NCBI GenBank assembly: GCA_963792675.1
Contig: CAWBWT010000007.1
Location: forward strand, 1-64,000
Direction of reading: 5' to 3'
Source: JBBROS01 sp963792675
GTDB lineage: Bacteria > Pseudomonadota > Alphaproteobacteria > Acetobacterales > Acetobacteraceae
DNA length: 64,000 bases
Positions within the stretch are counted from its first letter, which is position 1, and the number at the start of each line of letters is the position of its first letter. This document shows positions 9,174 to 18,270 of this stretch, piece after piece. The position numbers were made by a program, and so were the translations under genes. The notes under the pieces were generated by a model. That model was not told the origin of the DNA and searched no databases. It saw only the letters and a program-made list of their open reading frames with translations.

Positions 9174-10214
9174 ATGCGCATGAACCTGCTCGGCCGCACT
9201 GGCCTGTTCGTTTCGGAATTGTGCCTCGGCACCATGACGTTCGGCGGCGGCGGCGAGATCTACGGCACGATGGGCGGGTTGCAGCAGGGCGAGGCGGACC
9301 GCTTCGTGGGCTGCGCCATCGACGCCGGCATCAACATCATCGACACCGCCGACGTCTACTCGGACGGCCTGTCGGAACGGATCGTCGGCCAGGCGCTGCG
9401 AAATCTGCAGGTGCCACGGTCCAGCATCGTGGTCGCGACCAAGGCGTACGGCACCATGGGACCCGGCGCCAATGCCGGCGGCAATTCGCGCCTGCACTTG
9501 GCCGACGCGGTGAAGGCCAGCCTCAAGCGGTTGCAGCTCGACCACATCGACCTCTACCAGCTACACGGGTTCGACCCGGCAACTCCCATCGAGCAGAGCG
9601 TGCGGGCGCTCGACACGCTGGTGCAGCACGGCCACGTTCGCTACGTCGGCGTGTCGAACTGGGCGGCATGGCAGATCATGAAGGCGCTGGGCATCGCCGA
9701 CCGCCTCGGCCTCGCGCGTTTCGAAACCCTGCAAGCCTATTACACCCTGGCCGGCCGCGACCTCGAGCGCGAGATCGTGCCGATGCTCCGCAGCGAGGGG
9801 CTCGGCCTGCTCGTGTGGAGTCCGCTCGCGGCCGGGTTGCTGAGCGGGAAATACACGAGGGAGCAGGACAGCATCGCCGGCGACCGCCGCGCCGCCTTCG
9901 CCTTTCCACCGGTCGAGCGAAGCCGGGCATTCGACTGCATCGACGCGATGCGGCCCATGGCCGAGGCGCGCGGGGTGTCCGTCGCGCAGATCGCGCTGGC
10001 CTGGCTGCTGCACCAGCGGGCGGTGAGCAGCGTCATCATCGGCGCCCGGCGGATGGACCAGCTCGCGGACAATCTGGCCGCGACCGGCGTTTCGCTCGAC
10101 GCCGACGAACGAGCCCGCCTCGACCGGGTCAGCGCGCTCCCGCCCGAATATCCCGGCTGGATGTTCGAAACCCAGGCGAACCGGGCGAAGCAGCTGCGGG
10201 AAGCGGGGCGGTGA
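9174..10214 (+). CDS. Aldo/keto reductase
   Basis: 346 aa TIM-barrel NAD(P)H oxidoreductase. The catalytic tetrad is in place: Asp57 and Tyr62 (DTADVYS), Lys90 (VATKAYG) and His131 (YQLHGFD). The length and the MTFGGGGE start match the larger AKR11/12-like subgroup. AAGGAG lies about ten bases before ATG 9174; a second ATG at 9180 is possible. The substrate is unknown. Probably controlled by the divergent LysR regulator. Confidence 0.92.
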   Translation: MRMNLLGRTGLFVSELCLGTMTFGGGGEIYGTMGGLQQGEADRFVGCAIDAGINIIDTADVYSDGLSERIVGQALRNLQVPRSSIVVATKAYGTMGPGANAGGNSRLHLADAVKASLKRLQLDHIDLYQLHGFDPATPIEQSVRALDTLVQHGHVRYVGVSNWAAWQIMKALGIADRLGLARFETLQAYYTLAGRDLEREIVPMLRSEGLGLLVWSPLAAGLLSGKYTREQDSIAGDRRAAFAFPPVERSRAFDCIDAMRPMAEARGVSVAQIALAWLLHQRAVSSVIIGARRMDQLADNLAATGVSLDADERARLDRVSALPPEYPGWMFETQANRAKQLREAGR

Positions 10215-10217
10215 TCC

Positions 10218-11000
10218 TCAAGGTCTCGCCGAGACCGCCTGTTCGGCGACGATCGGCCCACGCATGCCGATCCGCCCGAGCCCCGGCAGCTTCAGCGCCG
10301 GCCGCCGGAGATCCAGCCCGGCGACCGCGGTGAGGATGTTGAGCTCGATCCCCTCCACCCAGGCGACCGTCAGGCCGGCATACCCGCCCAGGCTCAACCG
10401 CAACCCGGTGCGCGACGGCGTCGGCCGCAGCCAGCGCCCGTCGTAGGGATAGTCCTTGCCGATCGCCGTGTTCGGCAGCGCCACCGCCATTTCCGGCACT
10501 GCGTCCAGGATGGCCGAAATGAAGGTGTTGGAATTCGGACCCGGCCAGGCCCGGTAATCCCCGGTGTTGCTGAACGCATAGCCGCGGATCGCCGCCTGAA
10601 TGCGCGGGACCAGCACGGAAGCCGCCGGGCCGTCCGCCGCATAGACCACGTCCGGCACCCGGCCGAACCAGCGCCCGTCCGGCTCGAACCCGTTCTCGCG
10701 GATCGGCGCGCCCCAGGCGGTGTAATCGTAGCGCGTGTAGCGGGCGGCGCCCTCCGCCTTGAACACGATCCAGCAATGGGTCGCGAACACGCCGCGCCAG
10801 CGCACCGTCTGCGCGGAGAAGATGCGGATAACGGCATCGGGCGCGTTCGCAGGCGGCAGGCTGCCGATCGAGGATCGGTCCGCCGTGCGCCATCCCTCGC
10901 CGACGTTCTCGAGCCGGAAGCGAAGCGCGGACAAGCCGATCGGCAGCAGGAAGAACAGCACGAACAGCGTCAGCGCGAGAGCGGCAGGTGACATCGCCAA
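10218..11000 (-). CDS. DUF3750 domain-containing protein
   Basis: 260 aa. One N-terminal hydrophobic segment (residues ~6–24) acts as an anchor or uncleaved signal; the remainder looks exported. The middle (AVIRIFSAQTVRWRGVFATHCWIVFK, then YDYTAWG) and the end (RPALKLPGLGRIG) fit DUF3750. Nothing is known of its function. It converges on the aldo/keto reductase with only three bases between stops. Confidence 0.75.
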   Translation of the reverse strand: MAMSPAALALTLFVLFFLLPIGLSALRFRLENVGEGWRTADRSSIGSLPPANAPDAVIRIFSAQTVRWRGVFATHCWIVFKAEGAARYTRYDYTAWGAPIRENGFEPDGRWFGRVPDVVYAADGPAASVLVPRIQAAIRGYAFSNTGDYRAWPGPNSNTFISAILDAVPEMAVALPNTAIGKDYPYDGRWLRPTPSRTGLRLSLGGYAGLTVAWVEGIELNILTAVAGLDLRRPALKLPGLGRIGMRGPIVAEQAVSARP

Positions 11001-11020
11001 CCGAATGCGGCCTGTACGGA

Positions 11021-11374
11021 TCAGTGGCAGTCGTTGCCGCTGCGGTTGAACGCCGTCACCTTGCCGTCGCGGATCACGATCTCCGTCCGGCAGCGGAAGG
11101 AATAGTCGCGCGTCGACAGCCCGGTGCCGCCGCTGTCGTCGCGCGAGCCCTGGCCGGCGCGGGCGCCGATGCGGCCCGCGTCGATCTTCTCGTACAGCAG
11201 CCGCTGGCCGTCCACCGTGTTGATGGTGTCACCCGGCGGCCCGAGGCTGCGGATCACGTCGGCCTTGCTGCGGCCCATAAGACGTTCCAGCGCGGCCCGC
11301 GTGTCGATGTCGGCGGCGCGGGCCGGCGTGGCGAGCAAGGCGAGAAGGGTCAAGGCGAGAATGAGATGCGGCAT
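11021..11374 (-). CDS. Small exported protein of unknown function
   Basis: 117 aa with a clear signal peptide (MPHLILALTLLALLATPARA, cut before ADID). The mature part has GRSKADVIRSLGPP, reminiscent of the turn in BamE/SmpA-like folds, and two cysteines (FRCRTE and near the C-terminal NDCH) that could form a disulfide. It lies 20 bases upstream of the DUF3750 gene on the same strand. I do not recognise a family. Confidence 0.7.
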   Translation of the reverse strand: MPHLILALTLLALLATPARAADIDTRAALERLMGRSKADVIRSLGPPGDTINTVDGQRLLYEKIDAGRIGARAGQGSRDDSGGTGLSTRDYSFRCRTEIVIRDGKVTAFNRSGNDCH

Positions 11375-11425
11375 GGATCGGTCCAGGTTCCCCGGCTCAA
11401 ATCCCAGAACGCCCGGCCGGTTCCG

Positions 11426-12217
11426 TCACGGCGCCACCTCGGCGTCATGCTGCCCGCTGGCATCCAAAGCCTGCTTCACGAACCCCGACGCCTTCATCTC
11501 GGCGATGAAGCGCTCCAGGTAGGCGATCCCGGCGGCGTCGCGGTCCTTGGGCGTCCCCATGGTCTGCTCGATCGACATGAAGCGGCCGGGGATCATCCGC
11601 AGGTCGGTATGGGCCGCAACCAAAGCCGCGACGGGCTGCTTCACCCCGGCCAGCACCGCAACCCGGCCGGACAGGAAGGCGTCGAACGCGTCCTGGTTCT
11701 TGGCATAGCGTTCGAGCACGGCGTTCTTCAGCGCACGCGTCAGGTAAAGGTCGTAGGCGCTGCCCTTCACGACACCGACCGTCACGCCGGGCCGGTCGAC
11801 GCTGCCGATATCGGTGAAATCCGACTCCTTCACCACCGCATAGCCGCCCTCAATCAGCACGTAGGGGGCGGTGAAGGCGATGCCCTGGCCGCGCACCGGG
11901 TCCTTCGCCAGGAAGCAGATGTCCCACACCCCGCTGCCCAGCGCGTCGGTGACTTTGCCGGCCTGCTCGAACGGCACCACCGTCAGCGTCACGCCGAGCC
12001 GCTTGGCAAGCTCCGCCGCCAGCGCGCCGGACACGCCGCCCGCCTCGCCGTTCGGCCCCCGCTGCGCCAGCACCGGGTTGCCGAAGTTGATCGCCGCCCG
12101 CAGCGTGCCGGTCGGCGCCAGCGCGCGCAGCGCTTCGGCCGGAGCTTGAGCCGGCGTTTGCGCCACCGCCGTGCCGGCGAGCAGCAGGGCACCGATCACG
12201 AAGGGGGCAAGCGTCAT
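11426..12217 (-). CDS. Amino-acid-type ABC transporter substrate-binding protein
   Basis: 263 aa, SBP_bac_3 family. Signal peptide MTLAPFVIGALLLAGTAVAQ, then the bilobed domain with LRAAINFGNP, VSGALAAELAKRLGV and VWDICFLAKDP, followed by RPGVTVGVVKGSAYDLYL. The start at 12217 overlaps the stop of the upstream M20 peptidase (ATGA), so the genes are cotranscribed. No permease or ATPase gene is next to it, so it may serve a transporter encoded elsewhere. The context suggests uptake of peptide or glutamyl breakdown products. Confidence 0.88.
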   Translation of the reverse strand: MTLAPFVIGALLLAGTAVAQTPAQAPAEALRALAPTGTLRAAINFGNPVLAQRGPNGEAGGVSGALAAELAKRLGVTLTVVPFEQAGKVTDALGSGVWDICFLAKDPVRGQGIAFTAPYVLIEGGYAVVKESDFTDIGSVDRPGVTVGVVKGSAYDLYLTRALKNAVLERYAKNQDAFDAFLSGRVAVLAGVKQPVAALVAAHTDLRMIPGRFMSIEQTMGTPKDRDAAGIAYLERFIAEMKASGFVKQALDASGQHDAEVAP

Positions 12218-13449
12218 AGCCCGGCCTTTCCGAGGTTGATGATCGCCCGGGCGCAAGCCTGGGCGCGCGGCACCATGCTGGCGACGTCCAGGTACTCCTC
12301 CGGCGTATGCGCCTTGCCGCCCACCGGGCCGACCGAGCAGATCGTCGGCGTGCCCACCCCGGCGGTGAATCCGCTATCGGCGCAGCCGCCGGCGAACTCG
12401 CCCTCGACCGCCAATCCGCTCGCCGCCGCGCCCTCCACATACAGCTCGAACAATCGCTTGGCCGCCGGCGACTGCACCAGTGGCGCGAACTCGCCGCGGA
12501 TCGTGAGCTCCGCCTTGGTGCCCGGCACCGCGCTGCGCTCGACGATGGCGGCAATCCGCGCCATCACGTCGTCGCGGTCGGCCGGCTCGATGTAGCGCAA
12601 ATCGATCTGACCCTCCGCCCACGGCGCCACGGTGTTGACGCTCTGCCCGCCGCTGACCAGGCCGACATTGAGCGTGATGCCGCGATCGAGGTCCGTCAGC
12701 GCGTGGATGGCGATGACTTTCTGCGCCAGCTCCTCGATCGCGCTGATCCCCGCCGAGAAATTCCCGCCCGAATGCGCCGCCTTGCCGGTGATGCGCATCG
12801 CCATGAACACCCCGCCCTTGCGGCCCGTCACGACGTTGCCGTTGGGCCGGCCCGGCTCGCTGTTGAACACCACCCGCGCCCGCCGCGCCTCCGCCTCGAT
12901 CACCGGGCGGCCTTCGGGGCTGCCGATCTCCTCGTCGCCGGTGAACAGCCCGACCAGCGGCGCCGGCGCGCCGCCGAACTTCGCGAAGGCGGCCAGCACG
13001 AAGCAGTTCATCACCAGCCCGGCCTTCATGTCCGCGACCCCCGGCCCGGTCGCAACCCCGTCCCGCACCGTGAACGGCCGCCGCGCCGTCTCGCCGGCGG
13101 GGAACACGGTGTCGCGGTGGCCCATCAACACGATATGGCCACCGGCGTTGCCGGCTGATCCGTCCCCGCCGGCGTTGCCGGCTGATCCGTCCCCGTCGGC
13201 GTTGCCCGCCGGCCCCACGAACCCAACCGGCGCCCGCAGGCAGTCGCCGTGCCGGGCTTGCGGCAGGCGTTCGACCGCGATGCCATGGGCGGCAAGGAAG
13301 CGCTCGGCCACCGCGCCGACCGCGTCGATGCCCGGCTTGTCGTAGCTGCCGCTGTCGATCTCCACCATCTGCCGCAGCAGCTCCACCATCGCGTCGCCTT
13401 GGGTCGCGAGCCAGGCGGTGATGGCGGCTTCGGGGGTTTGCGCGTTCAA
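12214..13449 (-). CDS. M20 family metallopeptidase (glutamate carboxypeptidase-like)
   Basis: 411 aa di-zinc peptidase. Metal ligands appear in LMGHRDTVFP, in GPGVADMKAG and in LFTGDEEIGS (catalytic and bridging acidic residues); the lid domain has GKAAHSGGNFSAGISA. The start is TTG 13449, chosen because AAGGAG lies six bases before it and because it overlaps the stop of the upstream gene (TTGA). A 27-bp tandem repeat (13143–13210) inserts a Gly/Ala/Asn/Asp-rich stretch just before the first metal motif. Confidence 0.9.
   Translation of the reverse strand: MNAQTPEAAITAWLATQGDAMVELLRQMVEIDSGSYDKPGIDAVGAVAERFLAAHGIAVERLPQARHGDCLRAPVGFVGPAGNADGDGSAGNAGGDGSAGNAGGHIVLMGHRDTVFPAGETARRPFTVRDGVATGPGVADMKAGLVMNCFVLAAFAKFGGAPAPLVGLFTGDEEIGSPEGRPVIEAEARRARVVFNSEPGRPNGNVVTGRKGGVFMAMRITGKAAHSGGNFSAGISAIEELAQKVIAIHALTDLDRGITLNVGLVSGGQSVNTVAPWAEGQIDLRYIEPADRDDVMARIAAIVERSAVPGTKAELTIRGEFAPLVQSPAAKRLFELYVEGAAASGLAVEGEFAGGCADSGFTAGVGTPTICSVGPVGGKAHTPEEYLDVASMVPRAQACARAIINLGKAGL
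13143..13210. repeat. 27-bp tandem repeat inside the M20 peptidase
   Basis: Units start at 13143, 13170 and 13197 with exact 27-bp spacing (two full copies and part of a third). The period is a multiple of three, so it adds nine residues per unit (AGNAGGDGS type) without breaking the frame. Copy number could vary between strains. Confidence 0.85.
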
Positions 13450-13919
13450 GCTCTGCTCCTTGTACTGCGGCCGGTCCGGTATGCGTCCTGCCACCCCATC
13501 GTCGCCTCCGGCTCGAGGTCGGTGCTCGGCAGGTACGGCTTGATATCGAGCAGCGGCGTGCCGTCCCGGCAATCGAGGTTGCGCACCGTGAGCCGGCCGC
13601 CGTCCACCCTATGCAGGCTCACGACGCTGAGCCCGATCGGGTTCGGCCGCACCGGGGTGCGGGTGGAAAAGATGCCGTGCGGCTTGCCGTCGAAGTTCGG
13701 GCTGATCGTCAGCAGCTCCGGCTGCGGCCCGAGCCAATACAGCAGGATCAGGTGGGAGAACGTCGCGACGTCCTTCAACCCCTCGCGGAACGGCTCGTCC
13801 ACCTCCGCCACGCAATCGGGCGGCGGCTGGATCTTGCGGCCGTTGCGCGGGCAATCGGCCAGGGTCGCGAACGGCGTGTGCAGTCGACCGATCGGACGCA
13901 GCGCCAGGTGCCCGGACAT
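13446..13919 (-). CDS. TrmO/TsaA family tRNA methyltransferase-like protein
   Basis: 157 aa. The UPF0066/TsaA fold methylates N6-threonylcarbamoyladenosine at tRNA position 37 in characterised members. Family motifs seen: RPIGRLHTPF, FSHLILLYWL and IFSTRTPVRPNPIGLSVV, then LLDIKPYLPSTD. Its stop overlaps the TTG start of the M20 peptidase, and it starts 15 bases after the end of the gamma-glutamyltransferase gene, which suggests one operon. Confidence 0.88.
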   Translation of the reverse strand: MSGHLALRPIGRLHTPFATLADCPRNGRKIQPPPDCVAEVDEPFREGLKDVATFSHLILLYWLGPQPELLTISPNFDGKPHGIFSTRTPVRPNPIGLSVVSLHRVDGGRLTVRNLDCRDGTPLLDIKPYLPSTDLEPEATMGWQDAYRTGRSTRSRA

Positions 13920-13934
13920 GAAGTCAGCCCTGCC

Positions 13935-15503
13935 TCACGCCTGCGCCACGGCTGCCGACCAGGGCGACATCACGTCGGTGATGCCGGTGCGGACGCCGTC
14001 CTTGATCTCGATCAGGTTCGGGCACGCGAAGTTGACCGGAACGGTGCCGTGCTCGACCGTCTCGACCGGACCCTGAGCGCGCAGCGCCGCCAGCACGTCC
14101 GCCGGCAATGCCTGGTCGGCGTGCACCGTGTCCGGGTCGCTGACGTCGATGCGCCCGTGATGCGCCGCGGCCGCCGGGTCCATGCCGAAGGCGGCCACGA
14201 ACGCCACCATCTGGGTCACGGCCGCCATGATCCGCCGGCCCCCCGACGCGCCGCCGGCCAGCACCGGCGTGTCCCCGTCGCGCAGGATCACCGGCAGCAT
14301 GTTCGTCAGCGGCCGCTTGCCGGGGCCGACACTGTTGGGCTGGCCGGGGCGCGGATCGAACCACATCACGCCGTTGTTCATCAGCACGCCGCTATCCGGC
14401 AGCACCACCCGGCTGCCCATCGACGACAGCAGCGTGGTGGTGACAGCCACCATCGTGCCGTCCGCGTCGCAAACCGTCAGGTGCGTGGTGCAGCTTTCCG
14501 CCGCCTGCGGCTCGGCGTCGCCCAGGCCCGACAGCCGCTCGCCATAGGCGGTGCGCATGGCCCCGGCGAGTGCCGCGAACCAGGCCGCATCCGGCCGCGC
14601 CGGCCATTCGGCGGGCAGCAGCTCCAGCACCCGCGCCATCGTCGGCGCCGCGGTCAGGCCGCCCGGAAGCTGCAGCGTGCGCCCGGCGAACGCCACCTCC
14701 AGCGGCGCCGTGATCCGTGCCTCGCAACGGCGCAAATCGTCGGCGTCCAGCACGCCGCCCATCGCCTTCACGTCGGCGACGATGCTGCGCGCCACGTCGC
14801 CCTCGTAGAAGTCGCGCAACCCGGCCTGCGCCAGCGCCTCCAGCGTGTCCGGCAGCCGCCCGAGCCGGAAGAAGCCGGGGTTGCCCTGATACGGCGCCAC
14901 CGGCGGCAACCCGCCCGGCAGGTAGATCTCGGCGCTGGCCGGGTAGCGCCGCAGGATCGCCGCCGAGTTCGCCACCTTCAGCGTGGTGAACCAGTCCTGC
15001 GAGAGGCCCCGCTTGGCCAGCGCCACCGCCGGTGCCATCAGCTCCGACAGCGGCAACGTGCCGAACCGGCCATGCATGTGGGCATAACCGGCGACCGCGG
15101 ACGGGATCGCGAACGACAACGGGCCGTGCACGTTGGCGTCGCCCTCGACCTCGGGCCAGGCGAACAGGTCCTGTGCCGTACGGCCCGTCAGCTTGAACAG
15201 TTCGGGATGCAGGTGCGCCGGCGCGCGCGGGCCGAAATCGACCACCTCCGCGCGCGCCTGACCGGCCCGGTGCACCATCGCAAAGCCGATCCCGCCCAGG
15301 CCGCTGTTCCACGGCTCCACCGCCGCCAATGCCAGCGCCGTCGCCACCGCCGCGTCGACTGCGTTACCGCCGGCGTCCAGGATCGCGACCCCCGCCAGCG
15401 CCGCATCGCGCGACTGGCTCGCCACCATGCCTCGCCGCCCGGTCGCCGCCGGCTTCGACACCTGCCAATGCTGGGTCAGGTGCTCGGGTGCGGCATACGG
15501 CAT
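13935..15503 (-). CDS. ggt: Gamma-glutamyltransferase family protein
   Basis: 522 aa Ntn-hydrolase that transfers or hydrolyses gamma-glutamyl groups (glutathione and similar). The N-terminal domain has MVASQSRDAALAGVAIL and GNAVDAAVATALAL; the autocleavage/nucleophile Thr lies in the SCTTHLTVCDADG segment, followed by GVLMNNGVMWFDP. GGAGG seven bases before ATG 15503 fixes the start. No signal peptide is evident, so it may act in the cytoplasm, unlike periplasmic E. coli Ggt. First gene of the ggt–trmO–M20–SBP set. Confidence 0.9.
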   Translation of the reverse strand: MPYAAPEHLTQHWQVSKPAATGRRGMVASQSRDAALAGVAILDAGGNAVDAAVATALALAAVEPWNSGLGGIGFAMVHRAGQARAEVVDFGPRAPAHLHPELFKLTGRTAQDLFAWPEVEGDANVHGPLSFAIPSAVAGYAHMHGRFGTLPLSELMAPAVALAKRGLSQDWFTTLKVANSAAILRRYPASAEIYLPGGLPPVAPYQGNPGFFRLGRLPDTLEALAQAGLRDFYEGDVARSIVADVKAMGGVLDADDLRRCEARITAPLEVAFAGRTLQLPGGLTAAPTMARVLELLPAEWPARPDAAWFAALAGAMRTAYGERLSGLGDAEPQAAESCTTHLTVCDADGTMVAVTTTLLSSMGSRVVLPDSGVLMNNGVMWFDPRPGQPNSVGPGKRPLTNMLPVILRDGDTPVLAGGASGGRRIMAAVTQMVAFVAAFGMDPAAAAHHGRIDVSDPDTVHADQALPADVLAALRAQGPVETVEHGTVPVNFACPNLIEIKDGVRTGITDVMSPWSAAVAQA

Positions 15504-15700
15504 GGCAGTCCTCCGGGTGGCAGATAATGCTAGACCCGGTCCGGCGCCTGGGCCAGATGGCAGCCAATCGGCAACTTCCGGCCGAGTCGGCGTTTGTTGG
15601 AGCGAGCCGTCTTCGCCGTTCCGACACCAGAGTGTCACGCAACGGTCATGGTCTCCGCCTGCCGCCGCGATCCCGCCAACGGAAACGAGGTTCCTCCCGC

Positions 15701-16447
15701 ATGTCTGACCGGCCCCAGATCAGCTTCGTCGTGCCCGCCTTCAACGAGGAAGTGCTGCTGCCGGCCTGCCTGCAGGCGATCCAGGCCGAGATCGCCAGAA
15801 CCGGGTGTGACGCCGAAATCATCGTGGTCGACAATGCCAGCACCGACCGCACCGCCATCGTCGCCGGTAAGTTCGCTGGCGTCGCCGTGGTGCACGAACC
15901 AGTCAAGGGCCTGGTCGCCGCCCGCCGCTGCGGGTTCGACAACGCCCACGGCGTGCTGATCGCCAACATCGACGCCGACACGCTGATCCCCGAGGGCTGG
16001 CTCACCCGGGTGCTGCGGTCCTTCGAAGCCGACCCGAAGCTGGTCACGCTCAGCGGGCCCTACGACTATTACGACGTGCCGGCCCACATTCGCTACATTG
16101 CCCGCGCCTTCTACATGGTCGGCTTCTGCACCTACGCCTTCAACAAGCGCGTCATGGGCGTCGGCGCCATGGTGCAGGGCGGCAATTTCGTCGTGCTCCG
16201 CGAGGCGCTGGTCGAGGCCGGCGGCTTCAGCGACACCTTCCAGTTCTACGGCGAGGACACCGACATCGCCCGCCGCATGAACCGCGTCGGCAACGTGAAC
16301 TTCACCTGGAAGCTGATGGCCCGATCCTCCGGCCGCCGCCTGCGCGGCGACGGCGTGATCATGACCGGGGTGCGCTACAGCACGAACTATCTATGGGCGA
16401 CCTACTTCCGCAAGCCGTTCACCACTGCCTGGCACGATTATAGGTAG
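15701..16447 (+). CDS. Glycosyltransferase family 2
   Basis: 248 aa GT-A fold. ISFVVPAFNEEVLLPACL begins the domain; IIVVDNASTDRT and the DXD-like ANIDADTLIP bind the sugar nucleotide; YGEDTDIARRM is the usual acceptor-site ED motif. No membrane segment stands out. The start ATG 15701 follows a weak purine-rich stretch. Stand-alone gene; the acceptor is unknown. Confidence 0.9.
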   Translation: MSDRPQISFVVPAFNEEVLLPACLQAIQAEIARTGCDAEIIVVDNASTDRTAIVAGKFAGVAVVHEPVKGLVAARRCGFDNAHGVLIANIDADTLIPEGWLTRVLRSFEADPKLVTLSGPYDYYDVPAHIRYIARAFYMVGFCTYAFNKRVMGVGAMVQGGNFVVLREALVEAGGFSDTFQFYGEDTDIARRMNRVGNVNFTWKLMARSSGRRLRGDGVIMTGVRYSTNYLWATYFRKPFTTAWHDYR

Positions 16448-16453
16448 TTGGGG

Positions 16454-16470
16454 CAGCCGCCCCAAACCGG
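16454..16470. terminator. Hairpin between convergent glycosyltransferase and GST genes
   Basis: TTGGGGC and GCCCCAA separated by a short loop, seven bases after the glycosyltransferase stop and before the GST stop. It is a short relative of the GACCCGCTGGGG repeats and could end transcription from both sides. Confidence 0.5.
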
Positions 16471-16475
16471 CCAAA

Positions 16476-17102
16476 CTAAGTCATCTTGATTGCGACATGC
16501 GTTTTGAACGCGGGACGCGCCAGCAGCCGGTTGTACCAGGCGCGCAGCGCCGGCAACTCCACCTTGTCCACGCCCTCGAAACTGAACCAGCGATGCGCGT
16601 GCACCCCGATCGCCATGTCGGCCGGCGTCAGGTCGGCGCCGGCGACGTAGTCGTGCCGCTCGACCTGCCGCTCGAGCATGCCGTAGGTCCGGTCCAGCTT
16701 CGCCGCCGCCGCGCGGATCGCCGGCCAGTCCTGCTTCTCGGCTGGCGTCCGCACCAGGCCCCAGAACACCACCGTCATCGGCGGCCCCAGCACGGTGTGC
16801 TGCCAATCCATCCAGCGGTCGATATTGGCCCGCGCCCGCAGCGCATCCGGCCATAACGGCGTGCCGGCCGCGTGCCCGGCCGCCAGATAGCGCAGGATCG
16901 CATTGCTTTCCCACAGCACGAACTCGTCCTCCACCAGCGTCGGCACCACCGCGTTGGGGTTCATCGCCAGGTATTCGGGCGTCTGCGTCCGGCCGAACGC
17001 GCCGCCATAATCCTCGCGCTCATACGGGAGCCGAAGCTCCTCCAGCATCCAGATCACCTTCATCACGTTGCTGGAATTGGCCCGGCCCAGTAATCGGCGC
17101 AT
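16476..17102 (-). CDS. Glutathione S-transferase family protein
   Basis: 208 aa. Thioredoxin-like N-terminal domain with LGRANSSNVMKVIWMLEEL (catalytic Ser region), MNPNAVVPTLVEDE (cis-Pro) and LWESNAILRYLA (glutathione-binding ES), then an all-helical C-terminal domain with YVAGADLTPADMAIG. Complete and of family length. Substrate unknown. Confidence 0.93.
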   Translation of the reverse strand: MRRLLGRANSSNVMKVIWMLEELRLPYEREDYGGAFGRTQTPEYLAMNPNAVVPTLVEDEFVLWESNAILRYLAAGHAAGTPLWPDALRARANIDRWMDWQHTVLGPPMTVVFWGLVRTPAEKQDWPAIRAAAAKLDRTYGMLERQVERHDYVAGADLTPADMAIGVHAHRWFSFEGVDKVELPALRAWYNRLLARPAFKTHVAIKMT

Positions 17103-17174
17103 GCCGCATCTCCTCCGCTTGGCCCGTCACCCTATGGCGGCCCGGCAATTGCTCCAAGCCGCAAACCTTGCCAT

Positions 17175-17702
17175 ATGCCGGCTGTGTCCCTCGCCAAATC
17201 CCGCGTCACGTCCCTCAGCCGATTGCAATGGGCCGGCCTCGTCGGCGCCGTGCTGGCCGGGCTGGGGCTCGGGGTAGCGCTCCTGTCGGAATCGTTCGGC
17301 GGCCTCGTGCCGTGCGCGCTGTGCCTGGTCGAGCGCTGGCCCTACCGCGCGGCGATGCTGTTCGGCGCCCTGGCGCTCGCCTCGCCCCGCGGCGCCCGCT
17401 TCCTGCTCGTCCTCGCCGCCCTTGCGATGCTGGCCGGCGCCGCGCTCGGCGGCGTCCACGTCGGCGTCGAGCAGGGCTGGTGGCCGAGCCCGCTGCCGGA
17501 ATGCGCCGCCCCCAAGCTCGGCAGCGGCACGATGGCCGAGCGCCTGGCGCGGATGCCGGCTCGCCCCGCCAAGCCGTGCGACGAGCCGACCTACCTGATC
17601 CCCGGTTTGCCCCTAAGTATGGCGACAATGAACATGCTGTTCGCTTCCACCCTCGGCGCCGGGCTGATGGCGGTGGCGCTGCGCCGTTGGAGCCCGCGAT
17701 GA
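17175..17702 (+). CDS. dsbB: Disulfide bond formation protein DsbB
   Basis: 175 aa inner-membrane protein that reoxidises DsbA and passes electrons to quinone. Four membrane segments are visible. The first periplasmic Cys pair is PCALC (Cys47, Cys50); the second pair is ECAAP and PCDEPTY, before IPGLPLSMATMN. Its stop overlaps the coq7 start (ATGA). The pairing of a quinone-dependent enzyme with a ubiquinone synthesis gene is suggestive. Confidence 0.94.
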   Translation: MPAVSLAKSRVTSLSRLQWAGLVGAVLAGLGLGVALLSESFGGLVPCALCLVERWPYRAAMLFGALALASPRGARFLLVLAALAMLAGAALGGVHVGVEQGWWPSPLPECAAPKLGSGTMAERLARMPARPAKPCDEPTYLIPGLPLSMATMNMLFASTLGAGLMAVALRRWSPR

Positions 17703-18253
17703 ACGACATCACCACTGCCAACATCCTGCCCGGCGACACCACTCCCGAGGAACGGGTCGCCCGCATGATCCGCGTCGACCACGCCGGCGAGTATGGCGCC
17801 GCCCGCATCTACACCGGACAGCTCGCGATCCTCGGCCGCGGCGACAAGGGCGACATCCTGCGCCACATGAAGGCGCAGGAGCAGGTTCACCTCGACACCT
17901 TCGCCGGCCTGATCGCCAAGCGCCGCGTCCGCCCGACCGCGCTGCTGCCGCTCTGGCACCTGGCCGGCTACGCCCTCGGCGCCGCCACCGCCGCCCTCGG
18001 CACCCGCGCCGCCATGGCCTGCACCGTCGCGGTCGAGGAAGCCATCGACGAGCACTACGCCGAGCAGGCCGCCAGCCTCGGCGAGGACGAGGCGCCGCTG
18101 CGCGCCACGATCGAGCGTTTCCGCGCCGAGGAGCTGGAGCATCGCGACATCGGCCTCGAGCACGAGGCGGAACTGGCGCCGGCCTACCGGCTGATGTCCG
18201 CCGTGATCAAGGCCGGCTGCAAGGTCGCGATCGCCGTCAGCGAACGGGTCTGA
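17699..18253 (+). CDS. coq7: Demethoxyubiquinone hydroxylase (Coq7 family)
   Basis: 184 aa. Di-iron hydroxylase of the late step of ubiquinone synthesis. The carboxylate/His ligands are in RVDHAGEYGAARIY, MKAQEQVHLDTF, VAVEEAIDEHY and EELEHRDIGLEHEAE, two EXXH-type repeats as expected. Length is complete. The start ATG 17699 overlaps the dsbB stop by four bases. Confidence 0.95.
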   Translation: MNDITTANILPGDTTPEERVARMIRVDHAGEYGAARIYTGQLAILGRGDKGDILRHMKAQEQVHLDTFAGLIAKRRVRPTALLPLWHLAGYALGAATAALGTRAAMACTVAVEEAIDEHYAEQAASLGEDEAPLRATIERFRAEELEHRDIGLEHEAELAPAYRLMSAVIKAGCKVAIAVSERV

Positions 18254-18270
18254 GCCCCGGGTCGAGTGCC

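Noticed and set aside
13143..13210. CRISPR-like spacing of repeats
   Set aside because: The repeats are contiguous with no spacers and lie inside a coding frame. No CRISPR array is seen anywhere in the window.
13611..15527. Plus-strand 638-codon frame opposite ggt
   Set aside because: Arg/His/Gln-rich shadow with no domain; ggt on the minus strand explains the region.
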